Made by a program: the position numbers and the translations under genes. DNA of 64,000 nucleotides from Vibrio marisflavi CECT 7928 (GTDB lineage: Bacteria > Pseudomonadota > Gammaproteobacteria > Enterobacterales > Vibrionaceae), in contig NZ_CAKLDM010000002.1 in the NCBI RefSeq assembly GCF_921294215.1, positions 124,001 to 188,000 on the forward strand. The letters run 5' to 3'. The notes under the pieces were generated by a model that worked only from the letters and a program-made list of their open reading frames with translations, did not search any database and was not told the origin of the DNA. This document shows positions 54,878 to 64,000 of this stretch, piece by piece (the first letter of the stretch is position 1; every line of letters starts with the position of its first letter).

Positions 54878-55231
54878 ATGAGTAACATCATCAAAGCTCT
54901 TGAAGAAGAGCAAATGAAACAAGACCTACCAAAATTTGCACCAGGTGACACTGTTGCTGTGCAAGTTAAGGTAAAAGAAGGTGACCGTGAGCGTCTACAG
55001 GCTTTTGAAGGCGTTGTAATCGCTGTACGTAACCGTGGCCTACACTCTGCATTTACCGTTCGTAAGATCTCTAACGGTGAAGGCGTTGAGCGTACGTTCC
55101 AAACTCACTCTCCAATGGTTGATAGCATTGAAGTTAAACGCCGTGGTGCAGTACGTCGTGCCAAGCTGTACTACCTACGTGAGCGTTCTGGTAAGTCTGC
55201 TCGTATTAAAGAGAAGCTTGCTAAGAAGTAA
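54878..55231 (+). CDS. rplS: 50S ribosomal protein L19
   Basis: A 117-residue ribosomal protein at the subunit interface, with [43 protein letters not shown] and [13 protein letters not shown]. Last gene of the operon; a strong terminator follows. Confidence 0.98.
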   Translation: MSNIIKALEEEQMKQDLPKFAPGDTVAVQVKVKEGDRERLQAFEGVVIAVRNRGLHSAFTVRKISNGEGVERTFQTHSPMVDSIEVKRRGAVRRAKLYYLRERSGKSARIKEKLAKK

Positions 55232-55254
55232 TGCTATAACTAGCGTTCTCATAA

Positions 55255-55290
55255 AAACAAACGGAGCCAATTGGCTCCGTTTGTTTTATC
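55255..55290. terminator. Terminator after rplS
   Basis: A 32-base perfect palindrome (AAACAAACGGAGCCAA and its complement), with A and T runs on both sides, so it can end transcription from rplS and possibly from the other direction. Confidence 0.88.
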
Positions 55291-55336
55291 TGACTGTTGC
55301 TTGCTTTCCTGATAGCAGGCTTACGATTTCTGCCAC

Positions 55337-55534
55337 TTAATATTGATCTTCTGACCAACCGTCAGCATCAGACATATCTGGTGCACCAGGAATAGAGTTT
55401 TCCTCATCTGCCCATTCACCAAAGTCGATTAATTGGCACTTTTTGCTGCAAAAAGGGCGAAAAGGGCTATCTTCTCCCCAAACTACTTCGGTAGAGCATT
55501 GCGGACATTTTACTATGGTAGGTTTCTTATTCAT
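55337..55534 (-). CDS. yacG: DNA gyrase inhibitor YacG (zinc protein)
   Basis: A 65-residue protein with a C4 zinc site, CPQC near residue 9 and FCSKKC near residue 28, and an acidic tail. E. coli YacG binds GyrB and blocks DNA binding. Part of the minus-strand run pilA-pilB-pilC-pilD-coaE-zapD-yacG. Confidence 0.95.
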   Translation of the reverse strand: MNKKPTIVKCPQCSTEVVWGEDSPFRPFCSKKCQLIDFGEWADEENSIPGAPDMSDADGWSEDQY

Positions 55535-55599
55535 GGTGGATTGGACTCAGAAAATAATGCCAAAGTATATCAGACGTGCCATGGAAATCGAATTTAGCC

Positions 55600-56340
55600 T
55601 CAGCTACACACGGCTAACTCAAACTTAATATCTTGCGAGCAAGCTTGACCGGTGTGAAAGTCGATAAACTTAATCGCAAAACGGTTTTTATGCCCTGAGA
55701 TCATAGGATAGACACCGTAATTAAGTGGAATGTTTAGACGTAAAATATTGGCTTCTTCTGCATCACTTTGATAAAAACCAGCATTGGCAACTTGCTGCTC
55801 AAACCGTCCAGTCTCTCTCGCCAACTTTAGCCACAATTTGAGGGCATTAGCGAGTGGTTTTAAGGTACCAACCCAACCAGATGTATCTTGGCTAATTTTA
55901 TCTTGTGGTAGATGAAGCCAGTGATGAAGTGCGGGTAAATCAAAACAACATGCTCCACCGGGAAGGTTAAACCTTTGCCGAATGGTACTGAGGAAGCGAT
56001 CTTCTTTTAACGATTGGCCAAAGCGTTCAGCTGTCATCAGCTCACTGTGAACGACATCGACTTCGTGCAAGATATCGTGCAAGGTGTCTTGATCAACGCC
56101 ATCTACGTTTAGCCAGCTCTTGTATGCTAGGCGCTGCTTTTCTATGTCTTTCGCTAGCTCTGTTTTGAGCTGGATTTGCTCGAAAATTTCTAATAAATCA
56201 AATAGAGAACGGAAGAAAAGTAGGTGTTGTAGCTCGTCTTTAAATTGTGATGAGGTATCTAATTGGCTAAGAAGAGCTTCTACTCGTAAGTAGATACGAG
56301 TTTTTTCATTCAATGGATGTTCGAAATAGTGCGTGCTCAT
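55600..56340 (-). CDS. zapD: Cell division protein ZapD
   Basis: A 246-residue cytoplasmic protein that bundles FtsZ filaments. Family features are the N-terminal [19 protein letters not shown], a helical core and a beta domain with [15 protein letters not shown] and [20 protein letters not shown]. Lies between coaE and yacG as usual. Confidence 0.95.
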   Translation of the reverse strand: MSTHYFEHPLNEKTRIYLRVEALLSQLDTSSQFKDELQHLLFFRSLFDLLEIFEQIQLKTELAKDIEKQRLAYKSWLNVDGVDQDTLHDILHEVDVVHSELMTAERFGQSLKEDRFLSTIRQRFNLPGGACCFDLPALHHWLHLPQDKISQDTSGWVGTLKPLANALKLWLKLARETGRFEQQVANAGFYQSDAEEANILRLNIPLNYGVYPMISGHKNRFAIKFIDFHTGQACSQDIKFELAVCS

Positions 56341-56372
56341 CTAATTAGCCTTTCGTTCCTTCAATCTTATTC

Positions 56373-56981
56373 TCACCGATCTTCCTCACTTATTGCTAGA
56401 TACTTTTGATGTAATTCTGTGATTTGAGGCCAAAGTTTTTCTATATCTGTACTATTTATCACCACATCGTCTGCGTTTTCTAACCGTGCCGTCCTATCAA
56501 CTTGCGAGGCTAAAATGGTTTCAGCTTGAGCTTGAGATACATTATCTCTTTCCATTGTTCGCATGATCTGCAGTTTTATATCGGTATCCACCACTAAGAT
56601 GCGATTGACCATAGACTGCAGATTATTCTCAATTAATAATGGTGCAACCAACAGTACATAAGGAGATTCAGCTCTATGCAAGTTTGTTAACATCCTCTGA
56701 TGTATCATAGGATGCAACAGGTTGTTTAGCCATTCTTTGTCTTCTGAATGAGAAAATACCCTTTCACGTAAAGCCTTACGGTCTAGGCTACCATCTGCCA
56801 TTAACACTTGGCTGCCAAACTTTTTCTCAATGGCTTTTAACCCTTCAGTACCGGGTTCAACGACTTCGCGTGCAATTAGATCTGCATCAACAATATCAAT
56901 ACCATAGCGTTCGTTAAACAGATTCGCGACAGTGGTTTTTCCACTCGCGATACCGCCAGTTAGTCCTACTACGAAAGTCAT
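56373..56981 (-). CDS. coaE: Dephospho-CoA kinase
   Basis: Last step of coenzyme A synthesis: phosphorylates the ribose 3'-OH of dephospho-CoA. The 202-residue P-loop kinase has GLTGGIASGKTTVA (Walker A), the DADLIAREVVEPG block and YVLLVAPLLIENNL. It follows pilD by four bases. Confidence 0.97.
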   Translation of the reverse strand: MTFVVGLTGGIASGKTTVANLFNERYGIDIVDADLIAREVVEPGTEGLKAIEKKFGSQVLMADGSLDRKALRERVFSHSEDKEWLNNLLHPMIHQRMLTNLHRAESPYVLLVAPLLIENNLQSMVNRILVVDTDIKLQIMRTMERDNVSQAQAETILASQVDRTARLENADDVVINSTDIEKLWPQITELHQKYLAISEEDR

Positions 56982-56985
56982 TTCT

Positions 56986-57852
56986 TTATCCTAAAATTGA
57001 ACCAAAATACCAGCGAACGATGTGCTCTCCCCAAATGAGACTTATCCAGCCAGCAATGGATAAGTAGGGGCCGAATGGAAATGTGTGCTCTTTGCCTTTA
57101 CTTTGAAGTCTCAATTGAATTAGTCCGAAAACAAGGCCGACCATTGAAGAAAGAAGAACAACGATAGGAAGGTACTGCCAACCTAACCACGCGCCAAGAG
57201 CTGCGAGCAGTTTAAAGTCACCATACCCCATGCCTTCTTTACCCGTAAGAAGCTTGAAGCCCCAATATAAAAGCCATAGAAACATATAACCGCAGATTGC
57301 ACCGAGCACAGAATCATATAGAGAAACTGGGCCAATATTAAATAGCGCTAAACTAATACCTAACCACATCAGCGGAAGAGTAATTTGGTCGGGTAGAAGC
57401 AGAGTATCAAAATCAATGAACGTTGCTCCAATCAGAGCAAACGTAAAAACCATGCTTGCGATAGCGTAGTAGCTGAAGCCAAAATGCGATGCAATAACGT
57501 AGCTCAGCGCCGCAGATAAGAGCTCAACAAATGGGTAACGGATGCTGATCGATGCTTTGCAATGATGGCATTTACCTCTTAGTAGCAACCAACTCAATAC
57601 TGGAATATTGTCAATGATACGCAGTTTTGTGCTGCATTTTGGGCAAGTGGAACGCGGTGAGCTTAGAGATAAGCGTTCTGATGTTGGTGTGATTTTGTAT
57701 TCAGGAAATGACTCTGCACACTCATCTCGCCATTCTTGCTCCATGATTTTCGGCAGCCGAGCGATAACGACGTTTAAGAAGCTACCAATAATAAGGCCGA
57801 AAACAGTAGCGAGCGTAGTAAAAATCCAAGGATTGTAATAAATGGCGTCCAT
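56986..57852 (-). CDS. pilD: Prepilin peptidase / N-methyltransferase
   Basis: Aspartyl inner-membrane protease that cuts type IV prepilins after Gly and methylates the new N-terminus. The 288-residue protein has the zinc cysteines CPKC and CHHC around residues 74-100, catalytic Asp in [12 protein letters not shown] and in [11 protein letters not shown], and several membrane segments. Processes the pilin encoded at 60374. Confidence 0.96.
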   Translation of the reverse strand: MDAIYYNPWIFTTLATVFGLIIGSFLNVVIARLPKIMEQEWRDECAESFPEYKITPTSERLSLSSPRSTCPKCSTKLRIIDNIPVLSWLLLRGKCHHCKASISIRYPFVELLSAALSYVIASHFGFSYYAIASMVFTFALIGATFIDFDTLLLPDQITLPLMWLGISLALFNIGPVSLYDSVLGAICGYMFLWLLYWGFKLLTGKEGMGYGDFKLLAALGAWLGWQYLPIVVLLSSMVGLVFGLIQLRLQSKGKEHTFPFGPYLSIAGWISLIWGEHIVRWYFGSILG

Positions 57853-57900
57853 ACAGAGAACTCTATTTTCCCATAACCAGAGTATAGTGAAGGCACTATA

Positions 57901-59106
57901 CTAGCCCAATAAGCTCGTTAAGTTAAAGATAGGTAAATACATTGCGATAACTAAGCCACCAATAATTATACCTAATATAAGAATCAACATGGGTTCTAGT
58001 AGTGTACTTAACCTATTGATGCTATTGCTGGCTTCCTCATCGTATATGCTGGCTAACTTTTCTAGCATGTCGTCAAGCTTGCCAGACTGTTCACCGATCA
58101 TCACCATCTGCACGAGCAGTTCTGGAAATACATGTTCATCTTTTAACGCCATATAGATTGGCGCACCTAGTAGTATATTTTGGTGTGCTTTCCCGATAGC
58201 TTGTTGAAAATATAGGTTGCCAGTTGTCATCGCTGAGAGACTTATATTTTCTAAAATGGGCAACCCACTGCGATAATTGGTGGCAAGTGTTCGGCTGAAC
58301 CTAGCTAGAGAGTGTTTTGTTACAATTGGCCCAAACACTGGAATGATTAAAAGGTATCGGCTCATTTTCAATTTAATTCGATCAGAACGCTGGTATAGGA
58401 TTCTGAGTAGGTATGCACTCCCACAGACAAACAGCAAAATCGTGAGACTGTGAGAGCGTATCAGTTTTGAAAAGAGCAGGACCTTTTTTGTAAGCCAAGG
58501 CAGTTCAGCGCCCATTCCTCGAAACAGCTGTTCAAATTCTGGAATGACCATAGTCAGCATGATGTAGCTGACGGCGAAAATAGTCATCAGCATAACTAAA
58601 GGATATTGTGAAGCGCGCTTTATCTGTTCCCGAAGTATCTGAAGCTTTTCCCTGTGCTCTGCTAACTTCAATAGGGTATCGGCTAAGTTTCCCGATTTTT
58701 CTCCAGATCTTATAAGTGACATATAGACTTGATCGAAGTGCTTTGGGTATGCAGATAAAGCCTGAGTAAAGGTATGTCCGGATTCTATCTGTGATTGTAA
58801 AAGGTAAACAAGAGATCTTAGCTCTGCTTTTGAAGACTGGTTAGCAACCAGTTGTAAGCTATTGATTATAGGTAGCCCAGCAGAGAGTAGCGTACCCAAT
58901 TGACGCGAAAATAGAGTGATCTCTTTGTTCGTTAGCCTGTGTTTTTTGTATTCGAGGTAGGAAACACGACCTCGCTTCATGTCACGTAGCCGAACGTTAC
59001 GCTGAATGAGTAGTGAGCGTACCTCGTCAGACGATGAAGATATTATGAATCCTGAAATGTCTTTGCCTTGCTCGTTTACCCCTTTCCAGTTGTAGTGCTT
59101 CAACAT
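57901..59106 (-). CDS. pilC: Type IV pilus inner-membrane platform protein
   Basis: A 401-residue GspF-family protein with two repeats of the cytoplasmic domain and three membrane segments. Features include FSRQLGTLLSAGLPI, SGEKSGNLADTL and the matching second-repeat motifs FSRTLATNYRSGLPILENI and IGEQSGKLDDML. It connects the PilB motor to the pilus base. Confidence 0.96.
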   Translation of the reverse strand: MLKHYNWKGVNEQGKDISGFIISSSSDEVRSLLIQRNVRLRDMKRGRVSYLEYKKHRLTNKEITLFSRQLGTLLSAGLPIINSLQLVANQSSKAELRSLVYLLQSQIESGHTFTQALSAYPKHFDQVYMSLIRSGEKSGNLADTLLKLAEHREKLQILREQIKRASQYPLVMLMTIFAVSYIMLTMVIPEFEQLFRGMGAELPWLTKKVLLFSKLIRSHSLTILLFVCGSAYLLRILYQRSDRIKLKMSRYLLIIPVFGPIVTKHSLARFSRTLATNYRSGLPILENISLSAMTTGNLYFQQAIGKAHQNILLGAPIYMALKDEHVFPELLVQMVMIGEQSGKLDDMLEKLASIYDEEASNSINRLSTLLEPMLILILGIIIGGLVIAMYLPIFNLTSLLG

Positions 59107-59123
59107 TTCAAATAAGTCACTCG

Positions 59124-60371
59124 CTAGAGGCTAAGCACACGCTTTATTTCTTGGTAGCTAGAAAATCCTTTGTGTAAGGCTTCAATTGCTGATTCGTGGA
59201 GAGAAAAAATATTATGTGCTTTGAAGTACTTCTCAATATTCTCAGAAGGCGAATGGCTAAGGAGCATTCCAGCTAACTCCTCATTCATTTCAATTGCTTC
59301 AAATATCGCCAGTCGGCCAGCATAACCTTGGTTGCATTGTTGGCATCCTGATGGATTAGCTTGGTACAGTTCAGCATCACTTAAGCTTATTACTGGATCT
59401 AAAAGTGTTGTGTCTATTTGAGGCTTTTTGCATTTAGGGCACAACTTTTTGATAAGGCGTTGTGCGACAACCAAGGATACGCAAGACGTAAGATTATAGG
59501 GCTCAACGCCCATGTTGATCAGTCTTTGTAATGACTCTGAAGCCGAGTTTGTATGTAACGTAGACAATACAAGGTGGCCGGTTTGAGCTGCTTTCACCGT
59601 CATTTTCGCGGTTTCACTATCACGAATTTCACCGAGCATGATGATATCGGGATCTTGACGAAGGAACGCGCGCAGCGCTTCACTGAAATTGAAGCCGATT
59701 TGATGCTTAACTTGGACTTGGTTAATTCCCGGTATGGTGATTTCAACAGGATCTTCTGCGCAAGCTATATTCACTTCGGGTTTGTTTAAATACTGCAGTG
59801 CGGCATAAAGAGACACGGTTTTTCCGCTCCCAGTTGGCCCTGTAATTAGAATAAGACCTTGTGTTTTGTCTAAGGCGTTAGTAAACAATGCTTCTTGAAT
59901 TTGGCTCATGCCAAGTTGATCGATACGTAAGCATTCTTTGTTGCTTTTTAATATCCTAAGGACCAGCTTTTCGCCCCATTGTGTAGGTAAAGTGGAAACT
60001 CGCAAATCAGCTTGTTGCAAGTTATCGCTCTGATCTTGAAATTGCATTCTGCCATCTTGAGGTTTTCTTTGTTCAGAAATATCTAGCTCAGCTAGTACTT
60101 TTATATGTGCAATGAGCTTTTTATAAGTAGAGAAACTTGGCTTTTGATATTCAGTGAGTGTGCCGTCACAGCGAAAGCGCACCCGAGTAAAATTTTCATA
60201 CGGTTCAAAATGAATATCAGAAGCTTGAACGTGTAGTGCATCCAATAGGATGGATTTAAATAGCTTATCTGTCGGAGAGTAGGTTTCATTATTGACTAAA
60301 AGTGTAGAAGAGGTTGCTGAATCACTTTGGTTTATATCGCTAGAAAAATATGAAGAAGGCTGGTTATTCAT
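59124..60371 (-). CDS. pilB: Type IV pilus assembly ATPase, short form
   Basis: Hexameric ATPase that powers pilin polymerisation. Walker A is GPTGSGKTVSLYAAL, the Asp box and Walker B are in DPDIIMLGEIRD, the His box follows in TGHLVLSTLHTN, and a four-cysteine zinc site is CPKC...CQQC. At 415 residues it lacks the N-terminal MshEN/GspE-N region of about 140 residues seen in the usual 560-residue PilB; a 37-residue Ser/Asn-rich leader takes its place. It begins two bases after the pilA stop codon; an ATG at 60383 would overlap pilA. Confidence 0.9.
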   Translation of the reverse strand: MNNQPSSYFSSDINQSDSATSSTLLVNNETYSPTDKLFKSILLDALHVQASDIHFEPYENFTRVRFRCDGTLTEYQKPSFSTYKKLIAHIKVLAELDISEQRKPQDGRMQFQDQSDNLQQADLRVSTLPTQWGEKLVLRILKSNKECLRIDQLGMSQIQEALFTNALDKTQGLILITGPTGSGKTVSLYAALQYLNKPEVNIACAEDPVEITIPGINQVQVKHQIGFNFSEALRAFLRQDPDIIMLGEIRDSETAKMTVKAAQTGHLVLSTLHTNSASESLQRLINMGVEPYNLTSCVSLVVAQRLIKKLCPKCKKPQIDTTLLDPVISLSDAELYQANPSGCQQCNQGYAGRLAIFEAIEMNEELAGMLLSHSPSENIEKYFKAHNIFSLHESAIEALHKGFSSYQEIKRVLSL

Positions 60372-60373
60372 GA

Positions 60374-60778
60374 TTAAAGGCATCCTGAGACTAGGTTGGC
60401 AGCTTCACCAGAGGCGGCGCAGCTCCAGCCAGTGCTATCGGAGCGAGTTAAAGTAATAGCACTGTTTTCATACTTACTAAACGTTAAAATCAATTGAGAG
60501 TCTGCGATAGATATGGTGCCGAGTTGACTTGAATCCGAAGCGATACCAATGTCGGATAAATCGGTTGAGTCATCCAGCTCTCCTGTCTCTTGGTAGTAAA
60601 TTTCAGCGGGTGCGATGAGTGCATTCATAGTCGCTACAGCAGAAGCCACTTCAGTTTTCTTAACGTAATCTTGATATGCAGGAAGAGCGATAGAAGAAAG
60701 TACACCAACAATGGCGACAACGATCATCAGCTCGATTAAGGTGAAACCAATCTGTGGTTTATATATTGAGTTATGCAT
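60374..60778 (-). CDS. pilA: Type IV major pilin
   Basis: A 134-residue prepilin. The leader [11 protein letters not shown] ends in the PilD cleavage site before [20 protein letters not shown], with Glu at mature position 5, then the globular domain and a C-terminal disulfide loop ([14 protein letters not shown]). First gene of the pilABCD cluster. Confidence 0.95.
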   Translation of the reverse strand: MHNSIYKPQIGFTLIELMIVVAIVGVLSSIALPAYQDYVKKTEVASAVATMNALIAPAEIYYQETGELDDSTDLSDIGIASDSSQLGTISIADSQLILTFSKYENSAITLTRSDSTGWSCAASGEAANLVSGCL

Positions 60779-60979
60779 TTTGCTTTCTTATCTGAGTAGA
60801 TATAGAGAAAGCTTAAGGTTTGTACGCAGGTTAGAGGAGAGGGTTTACATGACTTTCTGAGGCAAGTGTTGCGCGCTAACACTTAGCGTTTGCTAAGTTG
60901 CAAATTCTTTCGAGAAGGGTTGTGAATTTTATGAGAGAGAACCCAAGTGAACAACGGATGCCCACTTGGGAAAAGATTA

Positions 60980-61873
<894 letters not shown>

Positions 61874-61994
61874 TTAGCAGGTGTAGTTGAAATTGTGCTG
61901 CGAATGATACGCCAATGAACTTAGCCTGTAAAATTCGCTTTTGTTGGATAAGAGGTTAATATCAATAAGTGTTTGGTAATAATAGTGTTCGTAT

Positions 61995-62540
61995 ATGATC
62001 GATCAGAAAGGATGGTTCACCGGTGCCCAGAAAGTACCTTCTCCTCACTTCGATAAACGCCAAGATACAACAGATGTTTCACTGCTTGTTATCCACAATA
62101 TTAACCTTCCACCAGGCCAATTTGGTGGCAACTATATAGAGCAATTTTTTGCAGGTACGCTGGACGCTAATGAGCATCCTTACTTTGCCTTTATTCATGA
62201 AATGAAAGTGTCCGCGCACTGTTTAATAAAGCGCAATGGGGAAGTGGTGCAGTTTGTCTCTTTTATGGATAGAGCATGGCATGCAGGGCAATCAAGTTTT
62301 GCGGGTAGAGATAAGTGTAACGACTATTCGATTGGCATTGAGTTAGAAGGAAGTGATTTTGCAGCGTATAGCGAAGAGCAATATCAGGCGCTTGCTGAGC
62401 TTAGCCAGCAAATAATGCAGCGCTACCCTGATATTACTCCTTCTCGTATCACGGGCCATCAATATATCGCCCCAAGTCGTAAGACAGATCCGGGGCTAGT
62501 GTTTGATTGGCAGAAATATCGAGAGTTGTTAGCCGTCTAA
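61995..62540 (+). CDS. ampD: 1,6-anhydro-N-acetylmuramyl-L-alanine amidase
   Basis: Cytoplasmic peptidoglycan recycling amidase. The 181-residue product has zinc ligands in [11 protein letters not shown] (His), ITGHQYIAP (His) and RKTDPG (Asp), plus the [10 protein letters not shown] core of the family. Its end overlaps that of fldB by four bases. Confidence 0.96.
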   Translation: MIDQKGWFTGAQKVPSPHFDKRQDTTDVSLLVIHNINLPPGQFGGNYIEQFFAGTLDANEHPYFAFIHEMKVSAHCLIKRNGEVVQFVSFMDRAWHAGQSSFAGRDKCNDYSIGIELEGSDFAAYSEEQYQALAELSQQIMQRYPDITPSRITGHQYIAPSRKTDPGLVFDWQKYRELLAV

Positions 62541-63055
62541 AGTGTATCGTTATACTCTGTGAGAACTTGAGTACACCATGTTTCGATACGTTCTTCACTA
62601 AGCTCGTATTGTGAATCTTCGTCAAGGGCCAAACCAACGAAATGGCTCTTGTCTTCGGTAAGAGCTTTAGATTCATCAAATTCATAGCCTTCATTTGGCC
62701 AGTAGCCGATTGGCTTTGCTCCCACCTTTACGAGTTCATCATGCAATAGGCCCATTGCATCCAGATACCATTCGCCATAGCCTTCTTGATCACCCAAACC
62801 AAATAATGCAACCACTTTGCCTGATAGGTCGACACTGCTGATAGTGTCCCAGATGTCATTCCAGTCTTCTTGGATTTCACCAAAATCCCACGTTGATATG
62901 CCAATCAAAAGCAAATCGTAGTCGTTCATTAATGTCAGAGGCGTTTCTTTTACATTGTGTAGCTCAACCAAATCTTCACCAATGAAAGCGCGAATTTTCT
63001 CTGCGGTCATTTCTGTGTAGCAAGTGGTTGAACCATAAAATAGGCCAATTTTCAT
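62537..63055 (-). CDS. fldB: Flavodoxin FldB
   Basis: Long-chain flavodoxin (172 residues) that binds FMN through YGSTTCYTE, with the tyrosine/tryptophan loops [14 protein letters not shown] and [18 protein letters not shown]. The start at 63055 (MKIGLFYGS) was chosen from the family; the frame is open 39 bases further. Neighbour of xerD as usual. Confidence 0.93.
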   Translation of the reverse strand: MKIGLFYGSTTCYTEMTAEKIRAFIGEDLVELHNVKETPLTLMNDYDLLLIGISTWDFGEIQEDWNDIWDTISSVDLSGKVVALFGLGDQEGYGEWYLDAMGLLHDELVKVGAKPIGYWPNEGYEFDESKALTEDKSHFVGLALDEDSQYELSEERIETWCTQVLTEYNDTL

Positions 63056-63290
63056 TGTGGTTTTCGCGTGTATAAATGAGTAGGAGTGGGACATTCTATA
63101 CTCAAACTACTTCAAGGTGCAGCCTTTGTGAGAACAGAAGCACATTTTTATAGCTTAGTGCGCTTAGGTGCATTAACCTGATAGCCTTTATTTCAGGGAA
63201 TTACTGCAACCAAAGTTTTCCAATCCACCTAAACTGTTTATGTGTGCTTTTTAATTTGGTTCAGTAACGCATTTTATACAGAGGGTTACA

Positions 63291-64000
63291 GTGACAACAA
63301 CGACGTCTTCTGATCAAGTGATGGTCGAGCAGTTTTTGGATTGCATGTGGATGGAGAGAGGGCTATCAGAAAACACGGTTGCTTCTTATCGTACCGATAT
63401 TGCTAAGTTACTAAAATGGATGGAGAGTAATAATTATCGCCTCGATTTTATTAGCCTATCTGGTTTACAAGAATATCAAACATGGCTTGCCGACCAAGAC
63501 TACAAACAAACCTCAAGAGCAAGAATGCTATCTGCCATTCGCCGCTTGTTTCAATATTTGCATCGAGAAAAAGTTCGTGCTGATGATCCAACGGCTTTAC
63601 TGATTAGCCCGAAACTGCCACAACGTCTTCCAAAAGATCTCACAGAAGAACAAGTTGACGCACTGCTTGATGCGCCTGATCCCAACGATCCGATGGAGCT
63701 GAGAGATAAAGCGATGCTGGAGCTTTTGTATGCTACAGGGCTCCGTGTGACAGAGCTTGTCAGCCTGACAATGGAGAATATGAGCCTTCGACAAGGTGTG
63801 GTTCGTATTACGGGTAAAGGTGGTAAAGAGCGTTTAGTTCCAATGGGAGAAAACGCAATTGAATGGATTGATATGTTTGTTAGCCAAGGGCGAAGTATTC
63901 TGTTAGGGCAAAATACGTCAGATGTTGTGTTCCCAAGCAAACGAGCGAGGCAGATGACGAGACAAACATTTTGGCATCGAATCAAGCATTATGCCGCAAT
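63291..64000 (+). CDS. xerD: Tyrosine recombinase XerD (partial, runs off the window)
   Basis: Recombinase that resolves chromosome dimers at dif with XerC. The visible 236 residues contain the N-terminal SAM-like domain (FLDCMWMERGLSENTVASYRTD). The catalytic domain has the first catalytic Arg in LLYATGLRVTELVSL and Lys in GKGGKERLVPMG. The His-Arg-His-Tyr end is outside. A GTG at 63291 with GAGG seven bases upstream is the likely start; ATG 63321 is the alternative. Confidence 0.93.
   Translation, partial: MTTTTSSDQVMVEQFLDCMWMERGLSENTVASYRTDIAKLLKWMESNNYRLDFISLSGLQEYQTWLADQDYKQTSRARMLSAIRRLFQYLHREKVRADDPTALLISPKLPQRLPKDLTEEQVDALLDAPDPNDPMELRDKAMLELLYATGLRVTELVSLTMENMSLRQGVVRITGKGGKERLVPMGENAIEWIDMFVSQGRSILLGQNTSDVVFPSKRARQMTRQTFWHRIKHYAA

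Overview
The window is a chromosomal segment of a gamma-proteobacterium, almost certainly a Vibrio. Its backbone has the gene order familiar from Vibrio chromosome 1: a tRNA-Arg/Ser array, oadGAB, an M16 peptidase lipoprotein, gshA, a corC-type CBS protein, ypjD, ffh-rpsP-rimM-trmD-rplS, then yacG-zapD-coaE-pilD-pilC-pilB-pilA, nadC, ampD, fldB and the start of xerD, which runs off the right end. Everything from 1 to about 11,100 and from about 49,170 to 64,000 is ordinary core genome. One core gene expected from memory between gshA and the CBS protein, luxS, is not there.

Between 11,140 and 49,170 lies an A+T-rich island of about 38 kb that encodes a type VI secretion system of the Francisella pathogenicity island kind (T6SS subtype ii), not the usual Vibrio T6SS. 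The minus-strand block 41,049-26,863 has, in order, a PdpA-like protein, PdpB (TssM without a Walker A motif), IglE-like lipoprotein (TssJ), a minimal 164-residue VgrG, IglH-like (TssF), DotU (TssL), IglI-like, and a 1,288-residue Gln/Ser-rich protein ending in a PAAR-like DUF4280 domain (IglG-type tip). The plus-strand block 41,452-47,662 has a second sheath pair iglA-iglB, an iglC, IglD/TssK, IglJ/TssG-like, a small membrane-anchored coiled coil, and a ribonuclease-T2-like protein that lacks its catalytic residues. No clpV or iglF was found.

The most unusual part is 11,360-26,842. It opens with a first iglA-iglB sheath pair and continues as a chain of iglC (Hcp-like inner tube) genes. The window holds seven full iglC genes plus one decayed remnant. 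Four of the five cassettes that follow the first sheath operon's iglC, and that operon's own iglC, carry different downstream genes: two paralogous proteins of unknown function, an alpha/beta hydrolase with a GHSRG nucleophile elbow, a protein with the Ser-Gly-Cys...His spacing of CNF1-type deamidase toxins, and a 447-residue unknown protein. These look like interchangeable tube-protein-plus-cargo cassettes.

Six copies of a 57-bp promoter-like layout (TTATTC, 15 bases, ATATTCC, 23 bases, TATATT) precede iglC2, iglC3, iglC4, iglC6, the iglC remnant and iglA2. The two TATTC elements are 21 bp apart, two helical turns, as expected for an activator binding direct repeats next to a weak promoter. 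This suggests that the cassettes and one structural operon are co-regulated by a factor encoded outside the window. Hairpins sit between several iglC genes and the gene behind them. Functional names for Francisella-type genes come from recalled sequence features, size and gene order; effector roles are inference.
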